Of a stretch of DNA of 64,000 nucleotides, positions 10,942 through 21,220 are shown piece by piece. Position numbers and translations under genes: made by a program. Origin of the DNA: Rapana venosa (Eukaryota > Mollusca > Gastropoda > Neogastropoda > Muricidae); the NCBI GenBank assembly GCA_028751875.1, contig CM054153.1, forward strand, positions 19,623,953-19,687,952, read 5' to 3'. The notes beneath the pieces were generated by a model. That model was not told the origin of the DNA. It made no database searches and was given only the letters and a program-made list of their open reading frames with translations. Positions within the stretch are counted from its first letter, which is position 1. Each line of letters opens with the position of its first letter.

Positions 10942-12437
10942 GTTAGTCATCTTTTTGTATAGCTGTAACTTGTTAGGTAACAGAAAATGAGGAGTAGCGC
11001 TTGTGATTGGTATCATGATTGTAAGAATTACACTTTACAATGTAAGATTTAAGATAAGAATAATTTTCAAGTAAATCTTAAACACCAAAACTCAGTGTCA
11101 GTTTGAACTGAAGAAGGTTCAAATAAGTTTATCAAGCAGTTGGGGTTGGTCATCTTTTTGTATTGCTAAAACTTGTCATACATGTCAGAAAATGAGTAGT
11201 GCTTGTAATTTGTATTATAATTGTAATAAGAATTACAGTGTAAGATTTATGATAAGAAAAATGTCCAAGTAAAGCTTAAATTAAAACTCAGTGTCAGGTA
11301 GAACCCAAGAAAGAAATAAGCTTAAGCAGCGGAAGTGTTTAGTGTGGAATATTGAGTGTTCTATAATATTCAATGTTTAGGGGTGGGGGACCTTGCCTCC
11401 AAATTTTTGGGGTTCTTTAGCAGTTATTGAAGGTTTTTCAGTCCCTTTTTCACAAGCTTTATCTGCAAGGGTTGGATTCACCCCTTCATCTCCCCCTTAT
11501 CCCATAAAATGAATCTTTTTCTTCTGCTCTAGTAATATGGAGATATGTGATGAGCTGGGTTTTTTTTTGTTTCACAAAAGAGTTGTGAGATGGCAGGTTG
11601 TTTGGGTGACACATTGCTCAAAACATGCAGATCTATAGCAAGAGCGTAAAGATGTGCATTGTAATGTTATAAATTCATACATATGTGACTGCAAGAGATG
11701 CAACAATCAAAATTTAATAGGAGTTTTTTTTTTTAAAGATTTATATGATATAATTAATTTACATCACTGAGACTGATACTATTAGAGATAAATTATGTAG
11801 AAATTTGTGGAATACACCAGTTGATTTTCAGAATGTCTTTTCTTACTTTTTTGTTTTGTTTTTTGTGTGCTTGAAATCGTATGAAAATATGCAGTAGTGC
11901 CCCCCTCCCTCCCCTCCTTCCCCCCCAAAAAAAACAACCCCAACAAACAAAACAAACCTCCCCCCCAAAACAACAAACCCCACTCCCCAACCTAACAACA
12001 ACCCCCCCCCCCCCCAAAAAAAAAAAAAAAAAAAAAGAACAAAGAAAAGAACCAACAAAAAAACCCAAACAAAACAACAACATAAAAACCAAACAAACAA
12101 AAACGAACCCAACAATAGCAAAAAGCCAAAACCAAAAACAAGACAACCAACTAATTGGACAATTAGCAAGTATTAATTAAAGAATAAAATGTTGATCTGC
12201 AATTTCATGATGTCAGAAACAAGAATAGAGTGTGAATGGTTATAAAATAAAAAAAGAACAACTTGAAAATAGTGCTGAAGCCTCTCTAAGTCTAAGGATT
12301 AAAAAAAATATATAGCAAACAAAATAGTTACAAGATTAAATTTTGCATAAATACCTTTTTGTTTTCACCAGGAGCTGTGTCTATATTCTCTCTCTCTCTC
12401 TCTCTCTCTCTGAGATACATTTAATTTCTAAGTTCTG

Positions 12438-12530
<93 letters not shown>

Positions 12531-13877
12531 TCTCTTTAAAAAAGGTCTTTTGTAAGCTGTATTTTTTTCCTTTTACTGTTTTAGAAATTCATCTTGACTG
12601 GCACTGTTATAAGCCTGTGGGCCGGATCCATTAGTCACATGTAACATGGCATGGCGTCGTGTTGTTGAATCGCCGTGGTGCTGTATTTTTTAAATTATTA
12701 TTTTAATTTATTCTTTTATATTGAGGATAATGGAATAAGCACTCATGTGTTTTGTTTTTTTACATCCAGTCCCCATGTGTATGCGGTTTTGTAAATTTTG
12801 TCATCTGTTTCCACCGGCACACAATGGCCTACTCTTTTGAAAAGCGGAACAGGATTTGACGTGTGCGCAAGATGTTCTGCATGCGTTCGAACACTTGGTT
12901 TATAGTCTCATCCAAAGGACTTTGACATTCAGTTCGATTTTTTGGTCAAACTGGGAAGAAAGGGCGAGGCTGGGAATCGAACCGAGAACCTCACGGCTTA
13001 CTTGTTGGCAGGCGAACGTCTTAACCATCCTGCCACCTTCCTTGTACAGGAGAGCAAGGGGCGCTGAACATGATGCCCATGTTCTTGATCGATGGCGGCG
13101 TGCCCACGTCAGAAGTGGGGCTGTGGACAGGAGTTGTGGGACTTGGTGTGTCCATCGCTGGCTCGGTGCTGGGGGGAGCAGCCATCACGTCTGGCAGGTA
13201 GTGCAGAAAGGTTTGAATGGTGTTAGGGATGGATATGGTCCCCCCCCCCCTCCCCTCCCCCTCCATAGACTCTATGTACACCCATGGACGCACTTGCACG
13301 CACGCACGCACGCACACACAGACACACACACACACACACATTTCAAATACCCATATCATACTTGAATGTGAGAATTTAAAACCTTATCTCCCTGCCTTTT
13401 CTGAGAATACCATTGACGAAGTTTTGAACAATGTAAAGCGAACATTTGACATTGCTAAAGGTTTATTGTTAAGTCCTATAGGGCACTTGTTGTAGTTCTC
13501 TTTGAATTTCATTTTTTAAATGTTCTTGAACTGTTTATGTTAAGAATACTATTTGGGTATTTCCCTTGTTATTACTCTTTATTACACACATAGACACAGA
13601 CACACACAGACACACACACACACTTATACACACCCATGCACCACCACACAGAGTAAATCTTCTATTTCCTCTCTCTCTCTCTATCTCTCTCTCTTCTCTT
13701 CTCTCTCTCTCTCTCCTTTCTCTCTCTTTCATTCAGTCTCCTATTTTAGGGCCGTCTGGTATCAACTTAAAGTGGAAAGACGTTAAAATTGAAGACTTAC
13801 TTACTTACACACACACACCCACACACACACACAGACACACACAGACACACAACACACACACAACACACACACACACA

Positions 13878-13909
<32 letters not shown>

Positions 13910-14669
13910 GTAGTTCTGAACACCGTCATATACTTTGCTTATTAAGAAGTAATACACTGCCACTGAAAAGCATTCCACGTAATAAGAAAACACCTGTAAA
14001 TCCTTAATTGTGTTCAGTGTGACGGATCTGTCGTTGAAGATTTATGTCATTTTTTGCTCATATACCCAAAATATGCAGCTTTGCGTAAACGTTATATACC
14101 CCTTTATTATCACAGGTTTCCATCAAGCTTTAAGGTTCACACACGCACAAACACACACACACACGCCAACTTGGAAAAATAAAAACATTTCAATTGCGAG
14201 TATTTCATCATGTTATACCTAACAGATCTATACGAGTCGTGAAAGAATAATCGTGAAGAATAATACCTACATTTTTTGTTCTTTGACTTGACCGGTAAAA
14301 AATCTGACCAGTGATGATCGTAGGTGATGTGCAGGTATACCACATTACGGTTTCTTGAGCTGCTGAGTGTGGTGAAGGTGGGGCTGTTGGCTGCAGAGAC
14401 GTTGGTGATTGCTGCTGCTTCTGTACAGCATAGGCCTTTGCCTGTTCATAGCACAGGTAAATGTAGCAAACGTGTGTGTTTGTTCGTGTGTGTGTGTGTG
14501 CGTGCGTGTGCGTGCGTGCGTGTGTGTGTGTGACTCTGTGTGTGTGTGTGTGTGTGTGTTGACTCCGTGTGTGTGTGTGACTCCGTGTGTGTGTGTGTAT
14601 GTGTTTGTGTGTGTGTGTGTGTGTGGCTTTGTGTGTGTGTGTGTGTGGTATGTGACTGTGTGTGAGTGT

Positions 14670-14700
<31 letters not shown>

Positions 14701-17700
14701 CATGTTCTCTTACAAATAATTTTTCAGGAAGTATACAATAGCACATTCCTAAAGTCAGAATGTGGCTACCTTAACTGTGGGAAAACGGTTGCATGTAAAT
14801 CTCACCATTGGTGAAAATTAGAGCTTTAACTAAGGAATAAAGAAAAAACCCTAACAATAGCATCAGTTAAATCATTATTCTGTTCTTTTTATAACCTATT
14901 TATAAAGAATGTTAATGAAGTTTTACTGTACCAACTTTTTGTGGTTTTTAAATAATGCTTAAAATTTTTTATTTTTAATTTTTATCAATTTCGTGTTTTC
15001 CACACATGGGCAGAACCAGGCTCTTGTTACACTCAGTGTTTCACTATCAGGGCATTGGCGTTTTGTGACCCAACATGAGGTCACCATATGTTGATTACAA
15101 AATGGTGACATTTTGAGCCAAGCAAGAGTGAATAATCAGCAGCAAGATGCCGTTCAGATGCTGACTTTGATAAGTATGGATTTTATGGTTGTTGTTATTC
15201 CTTTTGTGCCAGAGAGATTGTATACAGTTTACATAGATAATGGATCTGCTGACTTGTTTTCCTTTTTAAAAAAAATTCTGGTTTTTTTTTGTGGTGTGTG
15301 TGTGTGTGTGTGTTTGACTCGGTGCATGTGTGTGTATTTCTATAAATGCAGGAACTTATGGATAGTGGTTTTGTGTGTGCTTTAAAAAAAAAAGATAAAC
15401 GGTATAAACTGTAATCAAGATTGCTGACATATTGATTAGACATCAACTCTAAATAAACTGATAACTTGCAGCATCCATTGCTATGACCCTGCATATGTTC
15501 TTGTCAGGACTTAGGCCTACACTTTTTGTTGTAGTGTGCTTTTGACAAAAAGTTTTAGATTTTAGATTAAAAAGAAATTTACCAGTTATCAAATTCATGC
15601 TGTGGTGTGGTTATATCATAGGTGCTCTCTTTAAAAAACAAAACAAAACCCTACAACAGAAAATCATGAACATCCCCCCCCCCCCCTCCTTTCATGATTG
15701 AGACTTTTTGGCTATTTAAAAAATTCAGTTTAACTTTAACCCATTTGTGTATGATGGGAACTGGACTGTGTTTAGGTTAAAAAAAAAGAGTAAAGAATGT
15801 GTGATTATGATTGTATTAGCAACAATCATGTGCTGTAAACTTTCTCAAAAAGTTGGAATCTTTGTTTGAAATTTGTGAAGAAAAAAACCCCCAAACGCAC
15901 AACAAACAGTCTTTTTCATTTTGTGACAAATTGTGGTGGAAAAAACCCAAAGCCTTTGCTAGTCAAATATAATTCTATCAAGAAATTTTTTCCATATTAT
16001 TGTTGACAGTTCAAGGGAAGTAATTCACTGGGTTTTTCTTTTGCAGAAAAATTCTTTCAAGCAGTCTTGTCATTCTCATGAGTTGTCAGTACCTTCACCA
16101 CAGACTGCTTTTAGTTGTAAGCTACCTAGACCTAAGAATGAAAAAACAAACCCTAACTCCCCCCCCTCCCCCCCCCCCTTTCCTCTATCCAAAAGAGACG
16201 CAACAAAAGACTGTAACAAAACTGCTATTTTGTGAGAATGATTACAATACTATGGTGGGAAGAGTTAATAGTTATTTTACGCTGGTAGAATTAGGTACCC
16301 CTTCTAAAACTTTCTGAGATGAGCAGGGAAGTTGAGTGATTGAAGTGACGGATGGGTCCTGGGTTCAAATCTCTGTGGTGTCACTGGTAGATAAAGCGGA
16401 AAGTTCTATGATCTCCTTGGTCATCTTTGGTAGCCTACACTTCAGGCTGTGCCTTATTTTCCTTTTTGTGTACAATATTATCTGCTTGTAGAAGATTCAT
16501 TTTGTGCATTGAAGATCCTGTAAATCATGTCCATATTTTTAAAAAAAAAGAAAAGAAAAGACCTAGCATGCATTCAAGGCTTTCCTGATGCAGTGGGCTG
16601 TGCTGTTGGTAAACATGTGCTGAAAGGCGGGTGTGGTGGATATGTGGAATATTTTTAACACTCTGATTCTTCATTGTTAAGATGACTAAAGTGATACGGC
16701 TGTTCTGCGCTTTGTGATTTTCTGTGGTGCATCGTCTGTGGAATATTTTTTTTTGCTCGGATTCTTCCTTGTTAAGATGATTAAAGTGACGCAACTGTTC
16801 TGCGTGTTGTGATTTTCTTTGAGTGAAAACTTCAGGTTTTTTGGGTGATTATTTAAATGTGTTAAAGAAGTGGAATTGAAAGGCAACATGCTCTCCTGGA
16901 TCAAATCTTTCCTACACAACCAAAGTGCAAAAGGGTGACTCTCAACAGTCACTACAGCAAACCCCCCCCTCCCCCCCGCTGATCAGATATTGTGTTCATA
17001 TGCCCCTAAAATATATTGGTCCTCATTTTTGTTTAACTTTTCTTGTATGGTTGTTAAATGTAAACTTGTTTTGATGGTGTAAATATCTCTGCCACTTTTG
17101 GGGTTAAATTTTGTGTGTGTGTGATGGCTTGGTGTACATTCATGTTGATTGAATAAAATATGTTTAGGTATTGTTTGGTTTGGGCAAAAAGACGGAAGAA
17201 CAGGACCCCGAGCGAGAGCCATTTTTAGCTAAGCATGACGGGCAGGCAGCCAGTTTGTTTTAGTCAATAAATGAGTTTATATGTATCTCTCGACTGAAGT
17301 GGAATTTGTGTGAATGAGAAACACAACATGGTGTCAGAAGTGACGGATATTCTGCCTTCGTGTGCCTGCATTCAAAACCCTTGAAGTAAGTCAGAGTAGA
17401 TTAGAAGGAGAAACTTAGAAAGTGTCACGGTTAAATTTCTTCATGGAAATGCAGAATTTAGCTACCCCCAAACCATTTTCCTTCCGACCAGAAGAGTGGC
17501 CAGAGTGGATACTTAAATTCAAAAGATACAGAAATGCTTCCAAACTGTCAAAAGAAGATGGTGAAGTTCAAAGAGACACGTTATTGTATGTGATGGGAGA
17601 TGAATCAGAGAAGATTTTCAAAACCTTCACGTTTGGGACAAGAATGGAAGGAGAAGGCGAGGATGCTCATGAAGTGGAGGAGGGAGATACAGATTTCGAT

Positions 17701-19180
17701 ACCCTGGTGAGCAAATTTGACTCATATTTCATAGTTAAACGAAATATCATACATGGAAGAACAACATTTCAAGAAAGGAAACAGAAAGAGTCAGAAACAG
17801 TGGAGGAATTTTACAGAGAGCTGAGAGCTCTGGCTGCTCACTGCAATTACGTAGATATGGAAGATCAAGTAAGGGATCGGTTTTTTGTGGGCCTGAGAGA
17901 CACCAGGCTGAAAGAAAAACTCCAGTTGATACATGACCTCACACTGAACACAGCAGTAGAAATAGCTCGCCAACATGAACAGATCAAGGACCAAATGAAG
18001 CAGCAAAATCGGGTAGGGGTGGTCAAGGTCAAGTTCAAAGAGGGAACAGCACATCAGCCAGGGGCAGCACTAGAGGAGCATCAGCCAAAAATGCCAGTAG
18101 AGGACGAGGAAGGTTTCGTCAGACCTCACCTTGGGGTTCTGAGTGTGATCGATGCGGTAAAGAACATGGAAGAGAAAGAGCCTGCCCTGCAAAAGGACAA
18201 TTTTGTCGAAGATGCAAGAAGAAAGGACATTTCGAAAGGAAGTGTAGATCAATACAAGAAGCAGTGGCAGAACATCAGGTTGTTGAAGAGGAGGAGTACA
18301 TCATTGATACAGTGATAGCTGACAATAACAGAGCATGGAATGTGAATCTCAGCATCAAAGGAACACTAGTCAAGTTCAAAATAGATACGGGGGCAGATGT
18401 GTGTATCATGAATGAGAAAACCTACAACCATTTTTAAAAACAAAAACCCAGCTTAGGCCTACCAAGGTCAGTCTCATTTCTGCTGGAGGAAAACTGGAAA
18501 CGAGGGGAGAGTTCTTTGCAGAAGTGGTGTATAAAAGAAAAATCTTTAAATTTCGAGTAGTGGTGGCCAGAAATCGTGTAGGTAGCAACCTGCTAAGTCG
18601 AAATGTGGCAGAGAAAATGGGGATAGTGAAAAGAGTCGACGAACTCTCCAAAACATCAAGAAATGTGTTTGGTCACACTGGCCTATTGAAAACAGACCCG
18701 GTGCAGATCAGGCTGAAAGAAAATGCAACCCCATATTGCATCACTACAGCTAAACGAGTTTATATGTATCACTCGACTGAAGTGGAATTTGTGTGAATGA
18801 GAAACACAACAATATATATCTTTCCTCACTTTTGTCTTTGTTCTGTCTCAGTGCCGTGCATCATGCTGATGCTGTCTCTGCTGCTTGTCAGTGGGGCGGT
18901 GTCCACAGCGGCCTTCACCTTGATGATGCAGTGTTCGCAGCGTGCCGACGCGCACTGCCGCGCCAGCCATTACAGTCTCCTGGCCACTGCAGAAGTCGTG
19001 GGCAAGCTCGTCTTCTCCATTTTTGTGGGGGCCATCACCGATTTCATGGGCTACTCTCTAGCGTTTGGTCTGTTTTTGAGTTTGTCGCTGGTTGTTTTGC
19101 CTTTGTTTTGGTATGCTCCTCAATCTCTTGTGTCTTCAGGGGTGTCGTCTGGTTCAGAAGGGTGTAGTAAAAATTGTTGA
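10023..19180 (+). CDS. MFSD3: MFSD3-like major facilitator transporter (four exons, 505 aa)
   Basis: Exons are 10023-10941, 13050-13197, 14335-14456 and 18852-19180. Every junction keeps phase (1, 2, 1) and the sum is 1518 nt, 505 codons plus stop. The product is a multi-pass membrane protein of the AmpG/acetyl-CoA-transporter-like MFS branch. Landmarks are QGLPYGLQ (residues 14-21), [11 protein letters not shown] (106-116), the [13 protein letters not shown] loop (48-60), a GEQG motif at the exon 1/2 junction, and [18 protein letters not shown] in exon 4. The order and exon-boundary motifs match vertebrate MFSD3. The start at 10023 has A at -3 and G at +4 and puts QGLPYGLQ at the same distance as I recall in human MFSD3; an in-frame ATG at 9996 would add nine residues. 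The 6-7 loop is long and Ser-rich. The substrate is unknown. Confidence 0.92.
10942..11335 (+). repeat. Direct duplication of the 5' end of MFSD3 intron 1
   Basis: Copy 1 (10942-11144) and copy 2 (11145-11335) align along about 200 bp, including the GTTAGTCATCTTTTTGTA start, which in copy 2 reads GTTGGTCATCTTTTTGTA. Divergence is moderate, with small indels. Confidence 0.85.
11895..12140 (+). repeat. Long A/C-only tract in MFSD3 intron 1
   Basis: About 245 bp are almost exclusively A and C on this strand: C runs, a 22-nt A run, and CAA/CAAA repeats. Confidence 0.9.
12381..12536. repeat. (CT)n microsatellite in MFSD3 intron 1
   Basis: CT repeats interrupted by about 35 bp near 12411-12440. 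Confidence 0.95.
12686..13042 (-). mobile_element. SINE family B1, complete, abutting MFSD3 exon 2
   Basis: Antisense to the gene. Read on minus it starts with the tRNA-like head (AGGAAGGTGGCAGG, B box near GGTTCGATTCCCAGCC at about 12968-12983), then the core (CCTTTGGATGAGACTATAAA), the body and the 3' tail (ATCCTCAATATAAAAGAAT), followed by T/A-rich sequence. The head end lies eight nucleotides before the exon. Confidence 0.92.
13050..13197 (+). CDS. MFSD3: MFSD3-like exon 2
   Basis: Acceptor CCTTGTACAG|GAGAGC and donor GGCAG|GTAGTG; phase 1 in, phase 2 out. It encodes [16 protein letters not shown] and [19 protein letters not shown], aligned with the corresponding MFSD3 helices 7-8. Confidence 0.93.
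13300..13345. repeat. (CGCA)n/(CA)n microsatellite
   Basis: Tandem repeat seen directly in intron 2 of the MFSD3-like gene. Confidence 0.95.
13585..13730. repeat. (CA)n and (CT)n arrays in MFSD3 intron 2
   Basis: CA run at about 13585-13630, CT run at about 13670-13725. Confidence 0.95.
13805..13906. repeat. (CA)n microsatellite in MFSD3 intron 2
   Basis: About 100 bp of CA repeats with a few AACA interruptions, upstream of exon 3. Confidence 0.97.
14335..14456 (+). CDS. MFSD3: MFSD3-like exon 3
   Basis: Acceptor GATGTGCAG|GTATAC (weak pyrimidine tract) and donor CACAG|GTAAAT; phase 2 in, phase 1 out. It encodes [20 protein letters not shown] and [12 protein letters not shown]. The phase fit with exons 2 and 4 and the hydrophobic alignment with MFSD3 support it despite the weak acceptor. 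Confidence 0.85.
14478..14700. repeat. (GT)n array just inside MFSD3 intron 3
   Basis: GT repeats with short interruptions (GACTCCG, GGCTTT) begin about 20 nt after the exon 3 donor. Confidence 0.97.
14755..14850 (+). repeat. Short hairpin repeat (family E), copy 1
   Basis: It shares AATCTCACCATTGGTGAA and the flanking GTGGCTACCTTAACTGTGG with copies at 50437 and 63755. The hairpin arm is degraded here. Confidence 0.7.
14851..16325. other. MFSD3 intron 3, first half: no gene seen
   Basis: AT-rich DNA with short C and A runs. There is a GT run at 15296-15313. No coding similarity was seen. Confidence 0.5.
16326..16530 (+). mobile_element. Possible tRNA-derived SINE fragment
   Basis: A B-box-like GGGTTCAAATCTC near 16361, followed by a body resembling the block at 29620-29850 (GTGCATTGAAGATCCTGTAAAT compared with ACATTAAACATCCTGTCAT). 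The family is unnamed and similarity is partial. Confidence 0.45.
17161..17328 (+). repeat. Probable 5' LTR of the Gypsy-like element
   Basis: The 3' boundary is firm: it repeats at 18756-18811 and is followed by the PBS. The 5' boundary is inferred from the TGT...ACA convention. Confidence 0.6.
18756..18811 (+). repeat. 3' LTR remnant
   Basis: It matches 17273-17328 with about one mismatch (ATGTATCACTCGACTG compared with ATGTATCTCTCGACTG). Confidence 0.85.
18852..19180 (+). CDS. MFSD3: MFSD3-like exon 4 with stop
   Basis: Acceptor TTCTGTCTCAG|TGCCG, phase 1. It encodes [18 protein letters not shown], the conserved [14 protein letters not shown] and the last helices, ending TGA at 19178-19180. 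The open frame seems to extend upstream to 18797, but that part is LTR remnant and intron. Confidence 0.93.
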
Positions 19181-19316
19181 TGGTGAGAGATAGAAAGTTT
19201 GGGAGATGTTAAAAAGAAGGGCAGTCATTGTTAGTGTGGGTGTGTGCGTGCGTGTGTGTGTGTGCGTGCTCATGTGTGTGCGTTTGTGTGTGTGTGTGTG
19301 TTTGTGAGGATCTGCT

Positions 19317-19446
19317 GTTGATGTTGTTAATTGTACATGCTGTATCCTACATTTTAGTGTATGATTTGATAACAACAGCGTTGTTGATTGTTGATGTTGT
19401 TAATTGTACATGCTGTATTCTACATTTTTGTGTATGATTTGAAAAT
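19317..19446 (+). repeat. 66-bp tandem duplication in MFSD3 3' UTR region
   Basis: Two near-identical copies containing GTTAATTGTACATGCTGTAT. Confidence 0.9.
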
Positions 19447-19624
19447 TGTTATGGTCTGATGGAAAAAGGGAAATATCTTCACTGTTATCATTGTGCAATT
19501 TGTATTTTATTAACACAGTATGTAATGCAAGTATACCATGAAATTTATCTGTAAATGTTGTTTACTTTGATTGTTGTATTTTTGAAAGAGGATGGCAGTT
19601 TTGATTTGTATGTACTTTTTGTAG

Positions 19625-19815
19625 GTAAAGTGTGCTCGTGCAGAATATGCACTCTGACTCGCTCATCTCACCTGGGAATTACTTTGAGATAGAGATTGCA
19701 CACTGGATGAGAAGTTTGTATGTAGGACTGTTTTTTAAATATCTCACCATATAGGCAGCCATACTGATTACAGAGGATTTTTCCCTTTTAAAGGAGAGTG
19801 CAGTTTGATATGTAA
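19625..19815 (+). repeat. Dispersed repeat family D, copy 1
   Basis: It shares TGCACTCTGACTCGCTCA, CACCTGGGAAT and GGCAGCC...TACT...CTTTTAAAGGAGAGT landmarks with 57790-58100. Class unknown. Confidence 0.7.
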
Positions 19816-20290
19816 AGAGCTTGTCATGGCTGAAGGCAATCTCAGCATAACATATCACAACATAACATTTTATTTTTAAGGCTTAGCGCTTAGTGAAGCT
19901 TACATCGGTAACTGACAAAGCTTTTGGCCTGGGCCATTTATACATGATTTGACATGACATGGAATTCAGGGAATGCAAAAGAATAGAATGGAAATGAAAG
20001 AAAAAATTTCTCTTGTTCACTGAAGGTGAGATTTTATGTATGTGACCACTTGCCATCCATTAATCAAATAATCATGTTTCATTCATTTTGGGATTGGGTA
20101 ATAACACAAACTCGGACATTAAGATCTGGCTGCTCATATGTACTCCATGAAGACATATCATTGTGTGGCCTGTTTGTAAAAGGACTGTACTTGTGGAAAA
20201 GTGTCCTTTTTGACAGACTGTTCTGGGAATTCCATTTTTCAATGTGCGCCCCGAAAAGTTGACTTATGATATTGGATTTTATTTGGAGCC
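19816..20290. other. Intergenic stretch, no gene seen
   Basis: AT-rich sequence without recognised coding or repeat similarity. No clear AATAAA was found for MFSD3 downstream of its stop. Confidence 0.45.
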
Positions 20291-20292
20291 TT

Positions 20293-20560
20293 AAATAGGA
20301 AGGTGGCAGGCTGGTTAAGACACTCACCTGCCTAACATGTAAACTGTGAGGTTCTGGGTTCGATTCCAGCCTTGCCCTTTCCTCCCAGTTTGACTAGAAA
20401 ATCGAACTCAGTGTCAAAGTCCTTTGGATAAGACTATAAACCAAAGCCCCGTGTGTGAATGCATGTAGAAAACTTGTGCACACGTTGAAAACTTGTTCCG
20501 CCTTGTAGGCTATTTCATGCTGGTAGGAATGGATGAGAAAATTTAAAAAATACATGCACA
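20293..20560 (+). mobile_element. SINE family B1 with intact tRNA head
   Basis: The head AGGAAGGTGGCAGG...TTAAGAC holds the A-box region and GGTTCTGGGTTCGATTCC the B box (near 20350). The core CTTTGGATAAGACTATAAA and part of the body follow. The 3' end is lost at the junction with the LINE at 20568. Confidence 0.92.
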
Positions 20561-20567
20561 CAGGTTT

Positions 20568-21132
20568 TGTGTTTAGACGCTATCCCCGAAATCATCATCA
20601 GTGCCTTTGTGCCTTATTGGCACGTAGGGCAGCAACAAATGTTCTCTACTCCTGTCTGTCCTGGGCCAGCTTCCGGATGGTTCCCCAGGTATGTTGGAAG
20701 GTCTTCAGCTCTGTTTCGACAGTCTGACGCCAAGTGTTCTTGGGTTGTCCTCGTTTGCGTTTTCCCTCTGGTGTCCAGTGGAGGGCTGTTCGGGCGATGT
20801 TTCCCTGTTCCCGACGGCAGATATGCCCTATCCATCCCCATCGCCTATGCATGATGATGTTGTCCATGCTTTCTTGGTTGCAACGGGCAAAAAGTTCTTG
20901 GTTGGAGATGGTCTCAGGCCAGAAGATGCGCAAGATTCTTCGTGTGGAATGTGGATAGTTTGTCGAGGTCACTCTCAGTCATCCTTCAGCACTCCGAGCC
21001 GTACAAAAGGGTGGAAAGTACACAGCTCTGGTATAGTCTTAGTTTGGTTCTGGTGCTGTACTGGGACGATTTCCACACATCGTTCAGATTTCTATAAGCA
21101 TTTCTTGCTTTGCTAATCCTATCCCCGAAATG
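20568..21132 (-). mobile_element. LINE 3' fragment (RT C-terminal tail)
   Basis: On minus, frames encode FGDRISKARNAYRNLNDVW, LLYGSEC, then RRWGWIGHICRREQGNIART, EGKRKRGQPKNTWRQTVE and DRQEWRTFVAA. This is the C-terminal tail common in molluscan non-LTR elements. It is 5'-truncated, with one frameshift near 20980. Confidence 0.85.
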
Positions 21133-21220
21133 GTGAGGGGAAAAAAATGGTTGAATACGCAAAAATCTCACCGTTGGCGAACCTTGGAGCTCTAGCCGAG
21201 GAACAGGGGGAAAAAATCGG
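21133..21220 (+). repeat. Short hairpin repeat (family E), copy 2
   Basis: AATCTCACCGTTGGCGAACC followed by CTTGGAGCTCTAGCCGAGG; the hairpin arms are nearly intact. Confidence 0.75.

Larger units (their letters stand above)
17161..18811 (+). mobile_element. Deleted Ty3/Gypsy-like LTR retrotransposon in MFSD3 intron 3
   Basis: The order is: probable 5' LTR (17161-17328, TGT...ACA); a primer-binding-like TGGTGTCAGAAGTG directly after it; a gag open frame (17422-18315); two zinc-knuckle-like Cys motifs encoded across a frame change near 18150-18240; a pepsin-type protease DTGAD motif near 18390; and the opening of the RT region near 18660-18750. It then joins directly to the last 56 bp of an LTR (18756-18811). 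Most of RT, RNase H, integrase and the 3' LTR are missing. A stop interrupts the protease region at about 18435. It has the same orientation as the host gene. Confidence 0.85.

Noticed and set aside
14345..14746. Open frames of His/Thr or Cys/Val across CA/GT arrays (also near 42001-42351, 57235-57514, 58152-58838)
   Set aside because: Dinucleotide repeats have no stops in these frames; no protein similarity.
18797..19180. Single open frame starting at 18797 as a complete small membrane protein
   Set aside because: Its first 18 codons are LTR remnant and intron; the acceptor at 18851/18852 and the phase match make it MFSD3 exon 4.
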